A stretch of 64,000 nt of DNA from Heyndrickxia sporothermodurans (GCA_018333075.1 BORH01000001.1:372001-436000); one strand, 5' to 3'; positions 8,888-19,628 are shown, counted from the first letter of the stretch. Made by a program: numbers and translations. Notes: generated by a model from the sequence alone, not told the origin.

Positions 8888-10081
8888 TCAAGATTTTATA
8901 TCTAGTTTCTTACTTAATTCTACTTCCATCCTTTGAACTTCCTCTATATTGTTAGGAAAGGAATTGGATTTATTCATAATAAAACTCCCTTTTTCCAACT
9001 CTTTAATGATACCGAGAAAAGACAAGTGCTTCAAATAATGATAAATCATATGATTTTTAAAATCTATTTGGATTAAAGGCATGTCTCGCAATTTAATACA
9101 ACCATTTTTTACACGCTTTTCAAAATTTCTTCTCAGATTCATAAGATTAATTTTATCCCCTGCTGACAAACTTTCGATTCCATCTAACCATAAATAATAC
9201 TGCCATATTACTGAATTTGTTTTACAAATAGTCATAAATGGAACTGGAATACCTATAAATGGGGGGAGTAATAATGGAGAATGTTTATTATGATAAACTT
9301 CAGATAAAAAAGGGTCATTTAAGTTTTTAGCAAATAGCATTTTGTTTTGAATCCAATTTTTCTTTTCGTAAAACCAAAAATCATAATCTATAATAGATAA
9401 TTGATCATTTGCAAAATCAAATGGAAAATCTAGCGAAGAAAGGGGATAATCTGATTGATAGGCAAATATTTTTCTCGTTGTTATGGGAGTTAATTGTGAG
9501 AGGAGTATCACTCGTTTTGTTTTTGGTGAATAACTGTAGATATGCATACCATTTTGACGATTATACTGAGTAAATGCCCACTGGAAATCTGAAAGCTGAA
9601 AAAGATTATTAATTAGTTGAAATTTCTTTTGATATGGCTCCCCTCCTAATATCCATATAGGTATAATATTTAATGAAAAGTATCCTAAAGACCTTCTCTT
9701 TATATCCTTATATTGAATAGGTGAACATTGAAATTCAATCGCGTATTCTTTACCATTTTTTCGTACAAATAAATCAGGACGCTGTCTAATTTCCATAAGA
9801 TACTTTTCTATTTCTACAGAAAATCCAATGTGCTTAAGCCACTTATACAAGTCTACCTTTCCTTGTAAATGCACTTCACTTTCAGGCTCGGAATTTGTAC
9901 ATGTGGAATTAGATTTATGGGAAAAATGAGGAATTTTGATTTTACCTATTTTAAGGATCACTTCTTCCTGACACTGGGGGCAATAAAAAGAATGATTCTT
10001 CCTTAGGATGGATAAATATTTTATATTTTTAGAATAGATCAAATGTACCATTTTTCCCTCTTCCGTTAATGCAGTTAGCAC
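8888..10081 (-). CDS. coiA: Competence protein CoiA (PD-(D/E)XK nuclease-like)
   Basis: 397 residues. The N-terminal region has a zinc-ribbon-like pair CPQC (34-37) followed by HFSHKSNSTC. The nuclease-like core is D103 in RPDLFV and E116/Q118 in YAIEFQCS, the conserved CoiA motif. CoiA promotes recombination of transforming DNA in competent Gram-positives. The start is GTG at 10079-10081 behind AAAGGAGATGATTGG. It lies between mecA and pepF as in B. subtilis (yjbF), consistent with a working competence system alongside comZ and med in the same window. Confidence 0.92.
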   Translation of the reverse strand: MLTALTEEGKMVHLIYSKNIKYLSILRKNHSFYCPQCQEEVILKIGKIKIPHFSHKSNSTCTNSEPESEVHLQGKVDLYKWLKHIGFSVEIEKYLMEIRQRPDLFVRKNGKEYAIEFQCSPIQYKDIKRRSLGYFSLNIIPIWILGGEPYQKKFQLINNLFQLSDFQWAFTQYNRQNGMHIYSYSPKTKRVILLSQLTPITTRKIFAYQSDYPLSSLDFPFDFANDQLSIIDYDFWFYEKKNWIQNKMLFAKNLNDPFLSEVYHNKHSPLLLPPFIGIPVPFMTICKTNSVIWQYYLWLDGIESLSAGDKINLMNLRRNFEKRVKNGCIKLRDMPLIQIDFKNHMIYHYLKHLSFLGIIKELEKGSFIMNKSNSFPNNIEEVQRMEVELSKKLDIKS

Positions 10082-10136
10082 CCAATCATCTCCTTTCCTT
10101 ACTATAATTTATTCACCCCTTAGCTTCCAAAATCCT

Positions 10137-10170
10137 TCAAAAAAAAAAACCAATTTCTATTTGAAATCGG
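10137..10170 (-). terminator. Terminator downstream of mecA
   Basis: On the minus strand CCGATTTC pairs with GAAATTGG (one G:U) around a five-base loop and is followed by a run of eleven T (complement of 10139-10149). Confidence 0.85.
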
Positions 10171-10282
10171 CATTCACACTTTCTTATTCAATCTGGTTGT
10201 TTAAAAGGATTTCCGTAAATGTTAAACCATTATATTTCTAATTAACTCTTACGAATTTCCTAAAAACAAGGACGAATCTATA

Positions 10283-10939
10283 TTAATTAAAATGTTGATT
10301 TATCGTTTGAAATACATTATTTTCCATTATCGTTGTTCCATATTCTTGGAGACGATGTACAGTAAAGTTAGACTCTTCTCCGTATTCAAGTAATATACTC
10401 AACACATTATCGACATCATCTTCTTCAAATAATTCCTCTGGAAATTCAACATACAAATAATACTTATTTTGATAAGAAAATAACTTTGTTTGTATATTAT
10501 TTATACCAGAGCTTTTGGATAAGGAGATAACATCTTCAAAATCCTTGAATGTCAACATAAATTCAAGAATATCTTCATCTTCTTGAAGATGCTTAGATTG
10601 AAAATGCTCATCTAGAAATTCTTCTATACGATCATTAATTGGAAGTTCTTTTAATTTATCTTCAGGTATAGGCAGTTCAAAGCGTTGTCCATCTTTAGAT
10701 AGTTGGGCTTTAGTAACCAGAACCTCTAAACCTTTATCTAAAGCTTGAACTTGAATCCAAAGTGGTCCTTCAGGAACGAATTCCTCTTCATGATGAATTT
10801 CATCCATCATTTCCCAAAAAAGTTCCTCACTTCTTTCACGATCATACCAAATTTCCTCACGATCAAATCCTCGTTCCTCTATATCTACATAAGAAATATA
10901 AAACTTAACAGTATACTCATTAATACGTTCGATTTCCAT
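10283..10939 (-). CDS. mecA: Adaptor protein MecA
   Basis: 218 residues with the MecA layout: N-terminal substrate-binding domain MEIERINEYTVKFYISYVDIEERGF, an acidic linker (about 110-125) and the C-terminal ClpC-binding domain. MecA hands ComK and other substrates to ClpCP and so sets the competence threshold. It sits next to coiA and spx, the conserved block. Start ATG follows AGGGAGAGTTGATGT on the minus strand. The gene is monocistronic, with terminators on both sides. Confidence 0.95.
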   Translation of the reverse strand: MEIERINEYTVKFYISYVDIEERGFDREEIWYDRERSEELFWEMMDEIHHEEEFVPEGPLWIQVQALDKGLEVLVTKAQLSKDGQRFELPIPEDKLKELPINDRIEEFLDEHFQSKHLQEDEDILEFMLTFKDFEDVISLSKSSGINNIQTKLFSYQNKYYLYVEFPEELFEEDDVDNVLSILLEYGEESNFTVHRLQEYGTTIMENNVFQTINQHFN

Positions 10940-11250
10940 ACATCAACTCTCCCTTCTATTTGAAAGTTATGAAGGGACTGTTCCCCCATATAAGGCCAGT
11001 GTATGCTAAGTAATAAATTATATTTTACACTTGTACTCCTATTTTATGATAAAACTCATGTAAATGGAAATAAAATATCTTACTAATTAAAAAATCCACG
11101 GATACCTAGTTTTGCCATTAGAAAATAGAACTATTCCTTTACAATCTAATCTAAGTTAATTTAAGTTAATTTAAAGGTATTGTTCTGCTAATTTTAGCGG
11201 ATATAATAAAAATATTCAAGAGTGAATTTTCTGTCAAAAATACAGAAACT
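10940..11250. other. Intergenic stretch between mecA and the spx terminator
   Basis: AT-rich, no supported gene on either strand. It must hold the mecA promoter; a TATAAT occurs in it on the mecA strand but without a good -35. A short exact tandem repeat, two copies of TAAGTTAATT, lies at 11152-11171. Nothing else is recognised. Confidence 0.5.
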
Positions 11251-11294
11251 AAATTAAAACGCCCTCATTCCAATCATTGCTGGTTTGAAGGCGT
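11251..11294 (-). terminator. Terminator downstream of spx
   Basis: Stem ACGCC (complement of 11290-11294) with GGCGT (complement of 11259-11263), extended inward by TCA/TGA and CC/GG pairs, followed on the minus strand by TTTAATTTAG. Confidence 0.75.
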
Positions 11295-11326
11295 AATATT
11301 TCTTTTATATAGAGAACTAAACGTTT

Positions 11327-11722
11327 TTAATTTACAAGCTTTTGCGCTTCAAGCAATTGATAAGAACGAACTTTACGTGGTAGGAATCGTCTAATTTCAT
11401 CCTCATTGTAACCTACTTGCAATCGCTTTTCATCAACCATAATTGGTCGTCTTAATAATCCAGGATTCTTTTGGATTAATTTATATAGCTTTTGTAATGG
11501 ATACGTATCAAGATCCACATTTAACTTTTGAAAAGTTTTTGAACGAGTAGAAATAATCTCATCCGTACCATCTTCAGTCATTCTTAAAATTTCCTTTATT
11601 TCTTCTAAACTCAATGGTTCAGAGAATATATTACGCTCTTTATATTCAATATTATTTTCCTCTAGCCAAGTTCTTGCTTTTCTACATGATGTACAACTAG
11701 GTGAAGTGTATAATGTTACCAT
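11327..11722 (-). CDS. spx: Transcriptional regulator Spx
   Basis: 131 residues. The redox switch CTSC occupies residues 10-13, Gly52 (contact with the RNA polymerase alpha C-terminal domain) is in MTEDGTDE, and the ArsC-fold RRPI motif is near residue 92. Spx binds RNA polymerase under disulfide stress to activate thiol-repair genes and repress others; its level is set by YjbH-ClpXP, whose adaptor gene is in this window. In B. subtilis it follows yjbC; no yjbC is found here, so spx stands alone with its own promoter and terminator. Confidence 0.96.
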   Translation of the reverse strand: MVTLYTSPSCTSCRKARTWLEENNIEYKERNIFSEPLSLEEIKEILRMTEDGTDEIISTRSKTFQKLNVDLDTYPLQKLYKLIQKNPGLLRRPIMVDEKRLQVGYNEDEIRRFLPRKVRSYQLLEAQKLVN

Positions 11723-12440
11723 TTATCATTCACACTCCTTAATTTTTATTTTGTATATACATAATCCATCAGGATTATTGCAGATGTTGTTAAAAAGCAA
11801 ATGCTTTTTTTAAATTTTCATTTTTATTTAAAGAACTATATTAACTCAAAAACCATTAAATATAATGGCTATCATAATGCTCTTAGTCATTTTTAAATTA
11901 AAATTACTTTAAATAAAAAATCTATATTATGTATTATACACTATTTGTATAACGTTGAATATAGTTTTTATTAAAATGAATCTTACAACTAATTAAAGAC
12001 GTCAATCCTGTGACAATGGACATATTCCCTATTTACCACAAATATAGCTGCATTAAACTGAAATTTTATTATTTTTATGATATGTTTTTTTCAGAACCCT
12101 TATTTAATTGGATTTCAATGATTCTCAATCTCATTTATATAATATCACTTATTTACCTTTCAGGAAGAAATTATTATTCCTTCCATTCCGTTCTTTAACC
12201 TAAATGATTTCCCACCAACTCCTTTCTGTTTAAAAATTGTAAAAAACAGTATGGCTATTTTGATAAAAAACAATGATTGTTTTTTATCATTTTATTATTT
12301 AAAACTTAAATAACTTTTAATTTATAGGACTTCCTTAATTATTTCCATTGTATATTAACATATATTGACTTATCCTTAAATTTTGGTTAAAATATGATAA
12401 AAATTTATATCATTTTGCAATGATAAAGAATAGTACATTG
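11723..12440. other. Gene-free stretch between spx and the trpS leader
   Basis: Very AT-rich. A 62-codon open frame at 12010-12198 has no ribosome site and is not supported. In B. subtilis the oppABCDF operon and yjbB-yjbC lie here; neither is present. The stretch must contain the divergent spx and trpS promoters, but no hexamer pair is convincing. Confidence 0.5.
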
Positions 12441-12680
12441 GATTTTTGCTTTTTAGAGAGTTTGCAATTGGTGGGAGCAAATAAGCAAAACCATTGGAAT
12501 GGACTTTGGAGCATCAAAAATGAACAGATATACTCTAATTAGTTTTTGACGATTAATCTCACGTTAATGAGATTCCATGTTATTAATGGACTAAGAGGCT
12601 AATCATTAGCACTTAGGGTGGCACCGCGGATACAACCATTCGTCCCTATTTATTTTATGGGGATGAATGGTTTTTATTTT
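12441..12680 (+). promoter_or_regulatory. T-box riboswitch (tRNA-Trp) upstream of trpS
   Basis: The T-box signature AGGGTGGCACCGCGG is at 12615-12629. It is followed by the terminator stem CCATTCGTCCC (12636-12646) / GGGATGAATGG (12660-12670) and TTTTT. Upstream, the stem I region contains GAATGGAC with a candidate Trp specifier codon TGG at 12500-12502; another TGG at 12507-12509 cannot be excluded. Uncharged tRNA-Trp would stabilise the antiterminator and turn on trpS. The 5' boundary is approximate. Confidence 0.92.
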
Positions 12681-12771
12681 TGCCTATTTCCATCCGCATG
12701 ATCTAACAAGCTTTCTTAACGTCATACGCACTAGTAACAGAATTTTTAACAATGGCTTATTTAATTATTAG

Positions 12772-13773
<1,002 letters not shown>

Positions 13774-13793
13774 AAAAAGAGTATAACCTAATA

Positions 13794-13824
13794 AACTGCA
13801 CCCTAATTAGAGGTGCAGTTTTTA
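13794..13824 (+). terminator. Terminator after trpS
   Basis: Perfect 9-bp stem AACTGCACC / GGTGCAGTT with a nine-base loop, ending in a run of five T. Confidence 0.9.
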
Positions 13825-14056
13825 CTGAAATTCTCTTATGTGCAGTCGATTTATAATTAATACTTTTAGCTGAACATGACGGACGCAGCATAGATGAGCA
13901 ATATACAAAATCACTGTAGATATATACGGCTCCACTAATAGTATCACAAATCTAATCAATATTAATGGCATGAGTCCAATTGAATTTTTGTGCTCATGCC
14001 TAATCATTTATCTGCCATTTTTATTTTTCAGATCAATGTAAAATCATTACAATGTA

Positions 14057-14803
14057 TTAATTCACTTTCGGGCCATGCTCCAACTCCCAAAGCTTTTCAA
14101 AAAATGGTTGACCTTTTATTATATTCTCACATAGATTATGGTGCTTTTCGGTCCAACCATGCTTCACTTCTTCATAAAAACGGTCCCAAACTTCAGTAAA
14201 TTCCATCATTTGAATTTCAGAATACCGCTCAGGTGCCCATTCTGTATACCAATAACGTATTTCTGCTACGTTCTTGGATGAATTAAGTTGATCTAATGCC
14301 ATAAATAATAACTGTTTTAACTGTCTTTCCTTTCTTGTCAATCCTCGCATGATTATCGGATCAGGAGACAAAATATGATGTTGCTTTTCAACTTGTTTTG
14401 GTTCAAATTGATATTTAGTCGGTTCGTGTTGTTCAATCATTTCATAAACGAGCTGCTCTTGACGTGGGATCAATCGACTTTTACGAATGGGAACGCTATA
14501 ACCAATTGTATCTACAGCTAGTATCCCTTTTCCATCTGTAACGACAAAACAATATTCCAATTGCACTCGCTCATGATTTTTTCTTGAATAACCTTTCTGA
14601 TATACATCGTTCATTAATTCTGTAGGCAATTCGGATAAATCATTTTCTATGTAATGAAATAATACAGGTTCAACAAAAAGTAATGGTACTTGATCTAATA
14701 ATTCAATCGTATCATCTCTTTTCCATTCATGAAAATGGCAAATATTATAGCCATTTTCTTCCCCCTCAAACCAGTTTATCCATACATCATGAAGATACAG
14801 CAT
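14057..14803 (-). CDS. yjbA: YjbA family protein (UPF0736), function unknown
   Basis: 248 residues with the family N-terminus [20 protein letters not shown] and a Trp/Glu-rich C-terminal half. No catalytic motif, signal peptide or membrane span is seen; it should be cytosolic. Conserved in Bacillus between the app operon and trpS, and found in exactly that place here. Start ATG at 14803. It shares no obvious operon with the app genes, whose terminator lies between. Confidence 0.85.
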   Translation of the reverse strand: MLYLHDVWINWFEGEENGYNICHFHEWKRDDTIELLDQVPLLFVEPVLFHYIENDLSELPTELMNDVYQKGYSRKNHERVQLEYCFVVTDGKGILAVDTIGYSVPIRKSRLIPRQEQLVYEMIEQHEPTKYQFEPKQVEKQHHILSPDPIIMRGLTRKERQLKQLLFMALDQLNSSKNVAEIRYWYTEWAPERYSEIQMMEFTEVWDRFYEEVKHGWTEKHHNLCENIIKGQPFFEKLWELEHGPKVN

Positions 14804-14917
14804 TTACTTAACCCCCTCGCATCAACTATTTACCAATCAGTATGGGCAGAGGGAAGTAAATTTATTCCTAGCTTTACATATAAATCACGCAAAGGTAACT
14901 CTGAAGTATTTTAGGGA

Positions 14918-14950
14918 GAAAAAGCAAAAACCCCTACTAATTTAGCAGGG
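14918..14950 (-). terminator. Terminator of app operon copy 1
   Basis: Minus-strand CCCTGCTA / TAGTAGGG with an AAT loop and one G:U pair, followed by GTTTTTGCTTTTTC. Confidence 0.85.
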
Positions 14951-14959
14951 ATTGTCAAT

Positions 14960-15862
14960 TTAGGATTTTGGATTCAAGGCGTCCTTTAAACCTTCACCGA
15001 TAAAATTAATGGACAAAATGGTCACAGTAATAATAATTGCCGGTGGGGCCCATATCCATGGTTTGTATTGTAAAACATCAGGTTCTTTGGATGACGATAG
15101 CATATTTCCCCAGCTTGGAACCTCTTGTGGAATTCCAAAGCCTAAATAGCTTAAACCAGCTTCAGCAACAATCATACTCGCAAAGGTAATGCTTGCTTGT
15201 ACGATAATAGTAGATAGAACGTTTGGTAGTAAATGTTTAATTATAATCTTAGAAGATGAGCAGCCAATTGATTCCGAAGCCAATACATATTCGTTTTCTT
15301 TCTCTGCTAATATTTTGCTTCGAACAATACGAGCAACACCACCCCAGCTAAGAAAACTAATTACGATAATAATTACCCAAACACCTGATAATTTTCCAAA
15401 TAAAATAGCACCAAGAACGATAACAAACACGAAAAATGGAAAGTTTAACACAAAATCCGTAAAGCGCATTAAGATGCTATCTACGATCCCACCGAAATAT
15501 CCTGCAATCGAACCAATGATAGTTCCAAAAAGAATGACAAGAAATGTACAAGTTAAACCTACCAATAAGGAAACTCTACCACCATATAATAGACGGGTGA
15601 ATACATCTCTGCCACTTTTATCAGTTCCTAAAAAATGTTCGGAAGATGGGGATAATGACATTTGACCAATATTAACTTTTGAAATGTCTTGTGTCAAGAT
15701 AAAGGGTGCGATTATCGACACAGCTGAGACAATGAGTAAAAATATTAAGCTCACCATCGCTAGCTTATTTTTCATAAATTTCCTACGCGCAATTGCCCAA
15801 GGAGAAAGACTTTTTTGAACAACATTTACATTTTGATTGGATTTCTCTGTAACAATTTCCAT
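14960..15862 (-). CDS. appC: Oligopeptide ABC transporter permease AppC, copy 1
   Basis: 300 residues. N-terminal cytosolic tail, then about six membrane spans, with the EAA loop around LASESIGCSSSKIIIKHLLPN; this is the DppC/OppC-type permease. It pairs with AppB to form the membrane channel for peptides. The C-terminal GEGLKDALNPKS is typical. Last gene of the first appDFABC set. Compared with its paralogue at 20908-21804, the 285 residues after the N-terminal tail differ at only about ten positions. Confidence 0.92.
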   Translation of the reverse strand: MEIVTEKSNQNVNVVQKSLSPWAIARRKFMKNKLAMVSLIFLLIVSAVSIIAPFILTQDISKVNIGQMSLSPSSEHFLGTDKSGRDVFTRLLYGGRVSLLVGLTCTFLVILFGTIIGSIAGYFGGIVDSILMRFTDFVLNFPFFVFVIVLGAILFGKLSGVWVIIIVISFLSWGGVARIVRSKILAEKENEYVLASESIGCSSSKIIIKHLLPNVLSTIIVQASITFASMIVAEAGLSYLGFGIPQEVPSWGNMLSSSKEPDVLQYKPWIWAPPAIIITVTILSINFIGEGLKDALNPKS

Positions 15863-15871
15863 GTCATCCCC

Positions 15872-16837
15872 CTATTCTAATCGAATTCGTGGATCAACGA
15901 CCCCATATAATATATCAGCAATTAAATTCCCGAATAATGTTAAAAACGAGAACATCATTGTCAAAGTCATTAATACTGTATAATCATTTGTAGTAACCGA
16001 TTCAATGAATAGTTGTCCAATACCAGGATATGTAAAAATTGTTTCAGTGATGATTGCACCACTAATAATAGATACAATATCAAATCCTAAAAATGTAATT
16101 AAAGGAATAATTGAGTTTCTCAAAATATGAACATTATAGATTTTGCTTTCTCTTGTTCCTTTTGCTCTTGCTGTACGTACAAAGTCTTTGCGGCTATTTT
16201 CTATAATATCATTTCGCAAAAATTGAGTATAACTCGCCGTATTCAAGAGACCAAGGATAATAGCTGGTAAGACAACATGATGAAGTCTACTTATCCAATA
16301 ATCAATTGTTCCTTCTGAATACATAATATCAACCGAACCATTGGATGGAAAAATATTTAATTGAAATGAAAAAAAGTAAATGGCAAACACTGCTGCTACA
16401 AATGATGGAATAGCTAATCCTAAATAATTTAAACCACCAATTAAATGATCACCAAATGTGTATGGCTTTCTTCCAGCATAAATCCCCATAATAAAAGCTA
16501 AAACATAGGTGATTAATAGTGATGAAAAACCTAGAAAAATAGTATTAGGAATTCTTTCACCTATTAGATCAGAAACCGGCATTTTATAACGTGAGGAATT
16601 CCCAAAATCCCCTTGAAGAAAATTAGAAACCCAACGAAAATACTGAACATGGATTGGATCATTATACCCCAATTTTTCGCGCATTTCTTTAATATATTCT
16701 GGATTTGTGTTCGTCGGATCAATTTCTCCACTGAAGGAGTCCCCTGGCATTAACTTTGCCAGGGTAAACACTACAATGGAGATAAGGAGTAACATTGGAA
16801 TCATGCCCAAAATTCTTCTAAAGCTATACTTCAACAT
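15872..16837 (-). CDS. appB: Oligopeptide ABC transporter permease AppB, copy 1
   Basis: 321 residues, DppB/OppB-type permease with six predicted spans. The EAA loop is RTARAKGTRESKIYNVHILRNSIIP and the C-terminus is the family ILYGVVDPRIRLE. The start chosen is ATG at 16837: AAGGAG ends seven bases before it, while the ATG at 16843 touches the ribosome site. It forms the pore with AppC. The first 140 bases of the gene and its upstream are almost identical to those of copy 2. Confidence 0.92.
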   Translation of the reverse strand: MLKYSFRRILGMIPMLLLISIVVFTLAKLMPGDSFSGEIDPTNTNPEYIKEMREKLGYNDPIHVQYFRWVSNFLQGDFGNSSRYKMPVSDLIGERIPNTIFLGFSSLLITYVLAFIMGIYAGRKPYTFGDHLIGGLNYLGLAIPSFVAAVFAIYFFSFQLNIFPSNGSVDIMYSEGTIDYWISRLHHVVLPAIILGLLNTASYTQFLRNDIIENSRKDFVRTARAKGTRESKIYNVHILRNSIIPLITFLGFDIVSIISGAIITETIFTYPGIGQLFIESVTTNDYTVLMTLTMMFSFLTLFGNLIADILYGVVDPRIRLE

Positions 16838-16871
16838 GTTCATTCTCCTTATCTATTACACTTAAAATAAA

Positions 16872-18593
16872 TTATTGTTCAAGCCACCATTCATGAGGTC
16901 TATTTGTTCCAGAAACATCTAATGTTACACCTTTTAAGCGTTTGCTTGCAGCATAAACCTCTTCAATTTCATTAATTGGAATCATCGGTACTTCCTCATT
17001 TACAAGTTTTTGCCACTCCACATATAGCTGTTTACGTTTCTCTTGATCAGTACCTACAATTTTTACATCTAAGGCATCAGCTAACAATTTATCATTTTCT
17101 TTATTTACCCAACGAGGGAAGTTCCAAAGTGCATCCGATGTCCACAATGCAGATGGGTCTGGGTCAGCACCAGTACTCCAGCCACCGAAAAATACTTCCA
17201 TTGATTTATCTGCCTTATCAAGCATATCGTAATAAAGATTTGAATCGATCATTTTAAGAGATGTTTTTAATCCAACTGCTTCCCAATATTGAGTTAATGC
17301 TTTTGCACGTGCCTCAAATGTTGGGTTATCTGTCGCATAGTGACTGAAATTCACGACAAATTTATTGCCTTTCGGATCTTCACGGAAGCCATCACCATCT
17401 TTATCTTTGTAGCCCGCTTCATCAAGTAATTGTTTCGCTTTTTCTGGATCGTATTTATATTGATTTGGCATTTCGCTATTGTCTGCTGCAATCCAGTGAG
17501 CAGTTGGTACAGGACGGTTAACAGGATTACCTAGACCGAAGAAGAAAGCTTTCGTCCATTCTTCACGATTGAGAGCATATGCCATTGCTTGACGCAATTG
17601 CTTGTTTTGATATTTATCATAATTCATAACATTTTTTTCTCCGTCCCAGGTTCCTAATCTAAATCCAACATAGTAATAAGATAGACCTGGTGCTTTTAAA
17701 ACTTCTACATTGCTAAGTTTTTTAATTTCCTCGTAGTTACTTGGATGGAAATTTGTTAAATCAAGTTTTTCATTTTTAAGTTCCCCAACTACTAGACTTG
17801 GATCAATTACTTTTAAAATAATCTTTTCAATATGTGGTTTTCCTTGCCAGTAATCATCGTTTCGAACAAATTCAATCGACTCACCAGGAACAATTTTGTT
17901 TACTTTATATGGACCTGTTCCTACTGGGTTTTGACGAACTTGTGGAGATTTCATCATATCTTTAACAGCGACACCTTCAAACTCTTTTCTTGACATTGGG
18001 TATGTCCAAAGGTTCTCTAAATTGTTTACACGTGCCTTATCAAATGTAATTTCGATATTTTGTTCATCTATTTTCTTCAATCCACTAATCGTTTTTGCCT
18101 TTTTACTGTGGTATGCTGGAGCACCCTCAATATTTTTTACATTCTCATAGCGAGGACCTTCATAATCTTTATCTGCCAATGTTTCGATAGCAAAAATCCA
18201 ATCGTCTACTGTTAACTCTTCACCATTGTGCCATTTGACTCCTGGTTTAAAGGTAAACTTAAAGACTTTATTATCTTTCGTTTCCCAGGAAGCAATATTT
18301 GGTTGTGCCTTTAACTTATCATCGTATTTAATTAAGTTTTCATCGAAAAAATCAATAACTTGTGAATCGACTGCATCTTTGTAAAAGTTAATATTAAATA
18401 ACCCTTTTGGTGAACTGTCAAGGGCAAAAACCATAGTACCGCCATCTTTAGGTCCACTTGCGTTTTCCCCTTGATTTCCATTCCCTTTTTTACCTTCATT
18501 TGTATTTGTCTTTTCCTTACCTCCACAGGCAGCAAGAAATACTGACAACACAAGCATTAGCGCTGTCAATAATAATATCGATTTTCTTTTCAA
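16872..18593 (-). CDS. appA: Oligopeptide-binding lipoprotein AppA, copy 1
   Basis: 573 residues, family 5 extracellular solute-binding protein. A lipoprotein signal peptide ends in the lipobox LAAC (residues 20-23), followed by a Lys/Asn/Gly-rich linker. It captures peptides outside the membrane for AppB/AppC. The start is TTG (TTG AAA AGA) with a GGGGGG ribosome site seven bases upstream, unusual but conserved in both copies. It follows appF by only 24 bp in this copy. Confidence 0.93.
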   Translation of the reverse strand: MKRKSILLLTALMLVLSVFLAACGGKEKTNTNEGKKGNGNQGENASGPKDGGTMVFALDSSPKGLFNINFYKDAVDSQVIDFFDENLIKYDDKLKAQPNIASWETKDNKVFKFTFKPGVKWHNGEELTVDDWIFAIETLADKDYEGPRYENVKNIEGAPAYHSKKAKTISGLKKIDEQNIEITFDKARVNNLENLWTYPMSRKEFEGVAVKDMMKSPQVRQNPVGTGPYKVNKIVPGESIEFVRNDDYWQGKPHIEKIILKVIDPSLVVGELKNEKLDLTNFHPSNYEEIKKLSNVEVLKAPGLSYYYVGFRLGTWDGEKNVMNYDKYQNKQLRQAMAYALNREEWTKAFFFGLGNPVNRPVPTAHWIAADNSEMPNQYKYDPEKAKQLLDEAGYKDKDGDGFREDPKGNKFVVNFSHYATDNPTFEARAKALTQYWEAVGLKTSLKMIDSNLYYDMLDKADKSMEVFFGGWSTGADPDPSALWTSDALWNFPRWVNKENDKLLADALDVKIVGTDQEKRKQLYVEWQKLVNEEVPMIPINEIEEVYAASKRLKGVTLDVSGTNRPHEWWLEQ

Positions 18594-18617
18594 TGTTTTT
18601 CCCCCCAGAAATATTTA

Positions 18618-19628
18618 TTAATTATAAAGAACACAAGCTACTTGGTGACCAGGCTTCACCTCCTTTAATGTAGGCTTCGCTTTGGAGCACTCGTCTTTTG
18701 CAACAGGGCATCTCGTATGGAATGGACAACCTGATGGAGGATTTACCGGACTCGGTACATCTCCTTGTAGAACAATTCTTTCCTTTCGTTTACGTGGATC
18801 AGGCTCTGGAATCGCGGATATTAGTGCTTGAGTGTATGGATGTAACGGTTCAGCATATAAACTATTTTTATCTGCTATTTCCACTAAATTGCCTAAATAC
18901 ATGACTCCTATTCGGTCACTCATATGTTTTACTACACTTAAGTCATGTGCAATAAAAAGGAAGGTTAGATCAAACTCATCTTGAAGTTCCTTTAATAAAT
19001 TAAGCACCTGAGATTGAACTGATACATCAAGAGCGGATACTGGTTCATCAGCAACAATTAATTTTGGTTTTAAAGCTAAGGCTCTTGCTATTCCAATTCT
19101 TTGCCGCTGCCCACCAGAGAACTCATGAGGATATTTAAAATAAGCATCTTCTGGCAAGCCAACCTTTTTCAACAATTCCATTACTTCTTCTTTTAATTCT
19201 TTCATGGTTTTATTAGAAAAGTTTCTTATTGGTTCGGAGACAATGTCTCCCACCATTTGTTTTGGGTTTAGTGATGCATATGGATCTTGAAAAACCATTT
19301 GAAAATCTTTTCTCGCCAACCTTAATTGTTTTCCGCTTAAATTAGTAATGTCTTTTCCATCAAATAAAATTTTTCCTGAAGTAGGATTCAACAATTTTAA
19401 TATCGTTCTTCCAGTTGTTGATTTTCCACAACCTGATTCTCCCACTAGTCCAAGTGTTTCACCTTTTTTTATTTCAAAGCTAACATTATCTACCGCTTTT
19501 ACCTCAGCAATTGTTCTTCTAAAAAAACCCCCTTTAACAGGATAATAGGTTTTTAAATTTTGAATTTCTAAAAGTTTGTTAGAATTTATTACCTTTTCAT
19601 CTTGATTCAATATTGTAGTTTTACTCAT
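18618..19628 (-). CDS. appF: Oligopeptide ABC transporter ATPase AppF, copy 1
   Basis: 336 residues. Walker A GESGCGKS, signature FSGGQRQRIGIARAL, Walker B LIVADEPVSALD, and the C-terminal Opp/Dpp extension with a Cys cluster (CPFHTRCPVAKDEC). This cluster is present in Dpp/Opp-type ATPases, where it can bind an iron-sulfur centre. With AppD it powers uptake. Its ATG overlaps the end of appD by four bases, so translation is coupled. Confidence 0.95.
   Translation of the reverse strand: MSKTTILNQDEKVINSNKLLEIQNLKTYYPVKGGFFRRTIAEVKAVDNVSFEIKKGETLGLVGESGCGKSTTGRTILKLLNPTSGKILFDGKDITNLSGKQLRLARKDFQMVFQDPYASLNPKQMVGDIVSEPIRNFSNKTMKELKEEVMELLKKVGLPEDAYFKYPHEFSGGQRQRIGIARALALKPKLIVADEPVSALDVSVQSQVLNLLKELQDEFDLTFLFIAHDLSVVKHMSDRIGVMYLGNLVEIADKNSLYAEPLHPYTQALISAIPEPDPRKRKERIVLQGDVPSPVNPPSGCPFHTRCPVAKDECSKAKPTLKEVKPGHQVACVLYN

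Noticed and set aside
12010-12198. 62-codon open frame with hydrophobic C-terminal part
   Set aside because: No ribosome binding site, very AT-rich, no family resemblance; likely chance.
13967-14000. Hairpin GGCATGAG/CTCATGCC between trpS and yjbA
   Set aside because: 18-base loop and no T-tract on the minus strand; not called as a terminator, though it might still slow transcription of yjbA.
16740-16763. Inverted repeat CCTGGCA/TGCCAGG near the start of appB (both copies)
   Set aside because: Lies in the coding sequence for LAKLMPGDS and is explained by codon use; no T-run.
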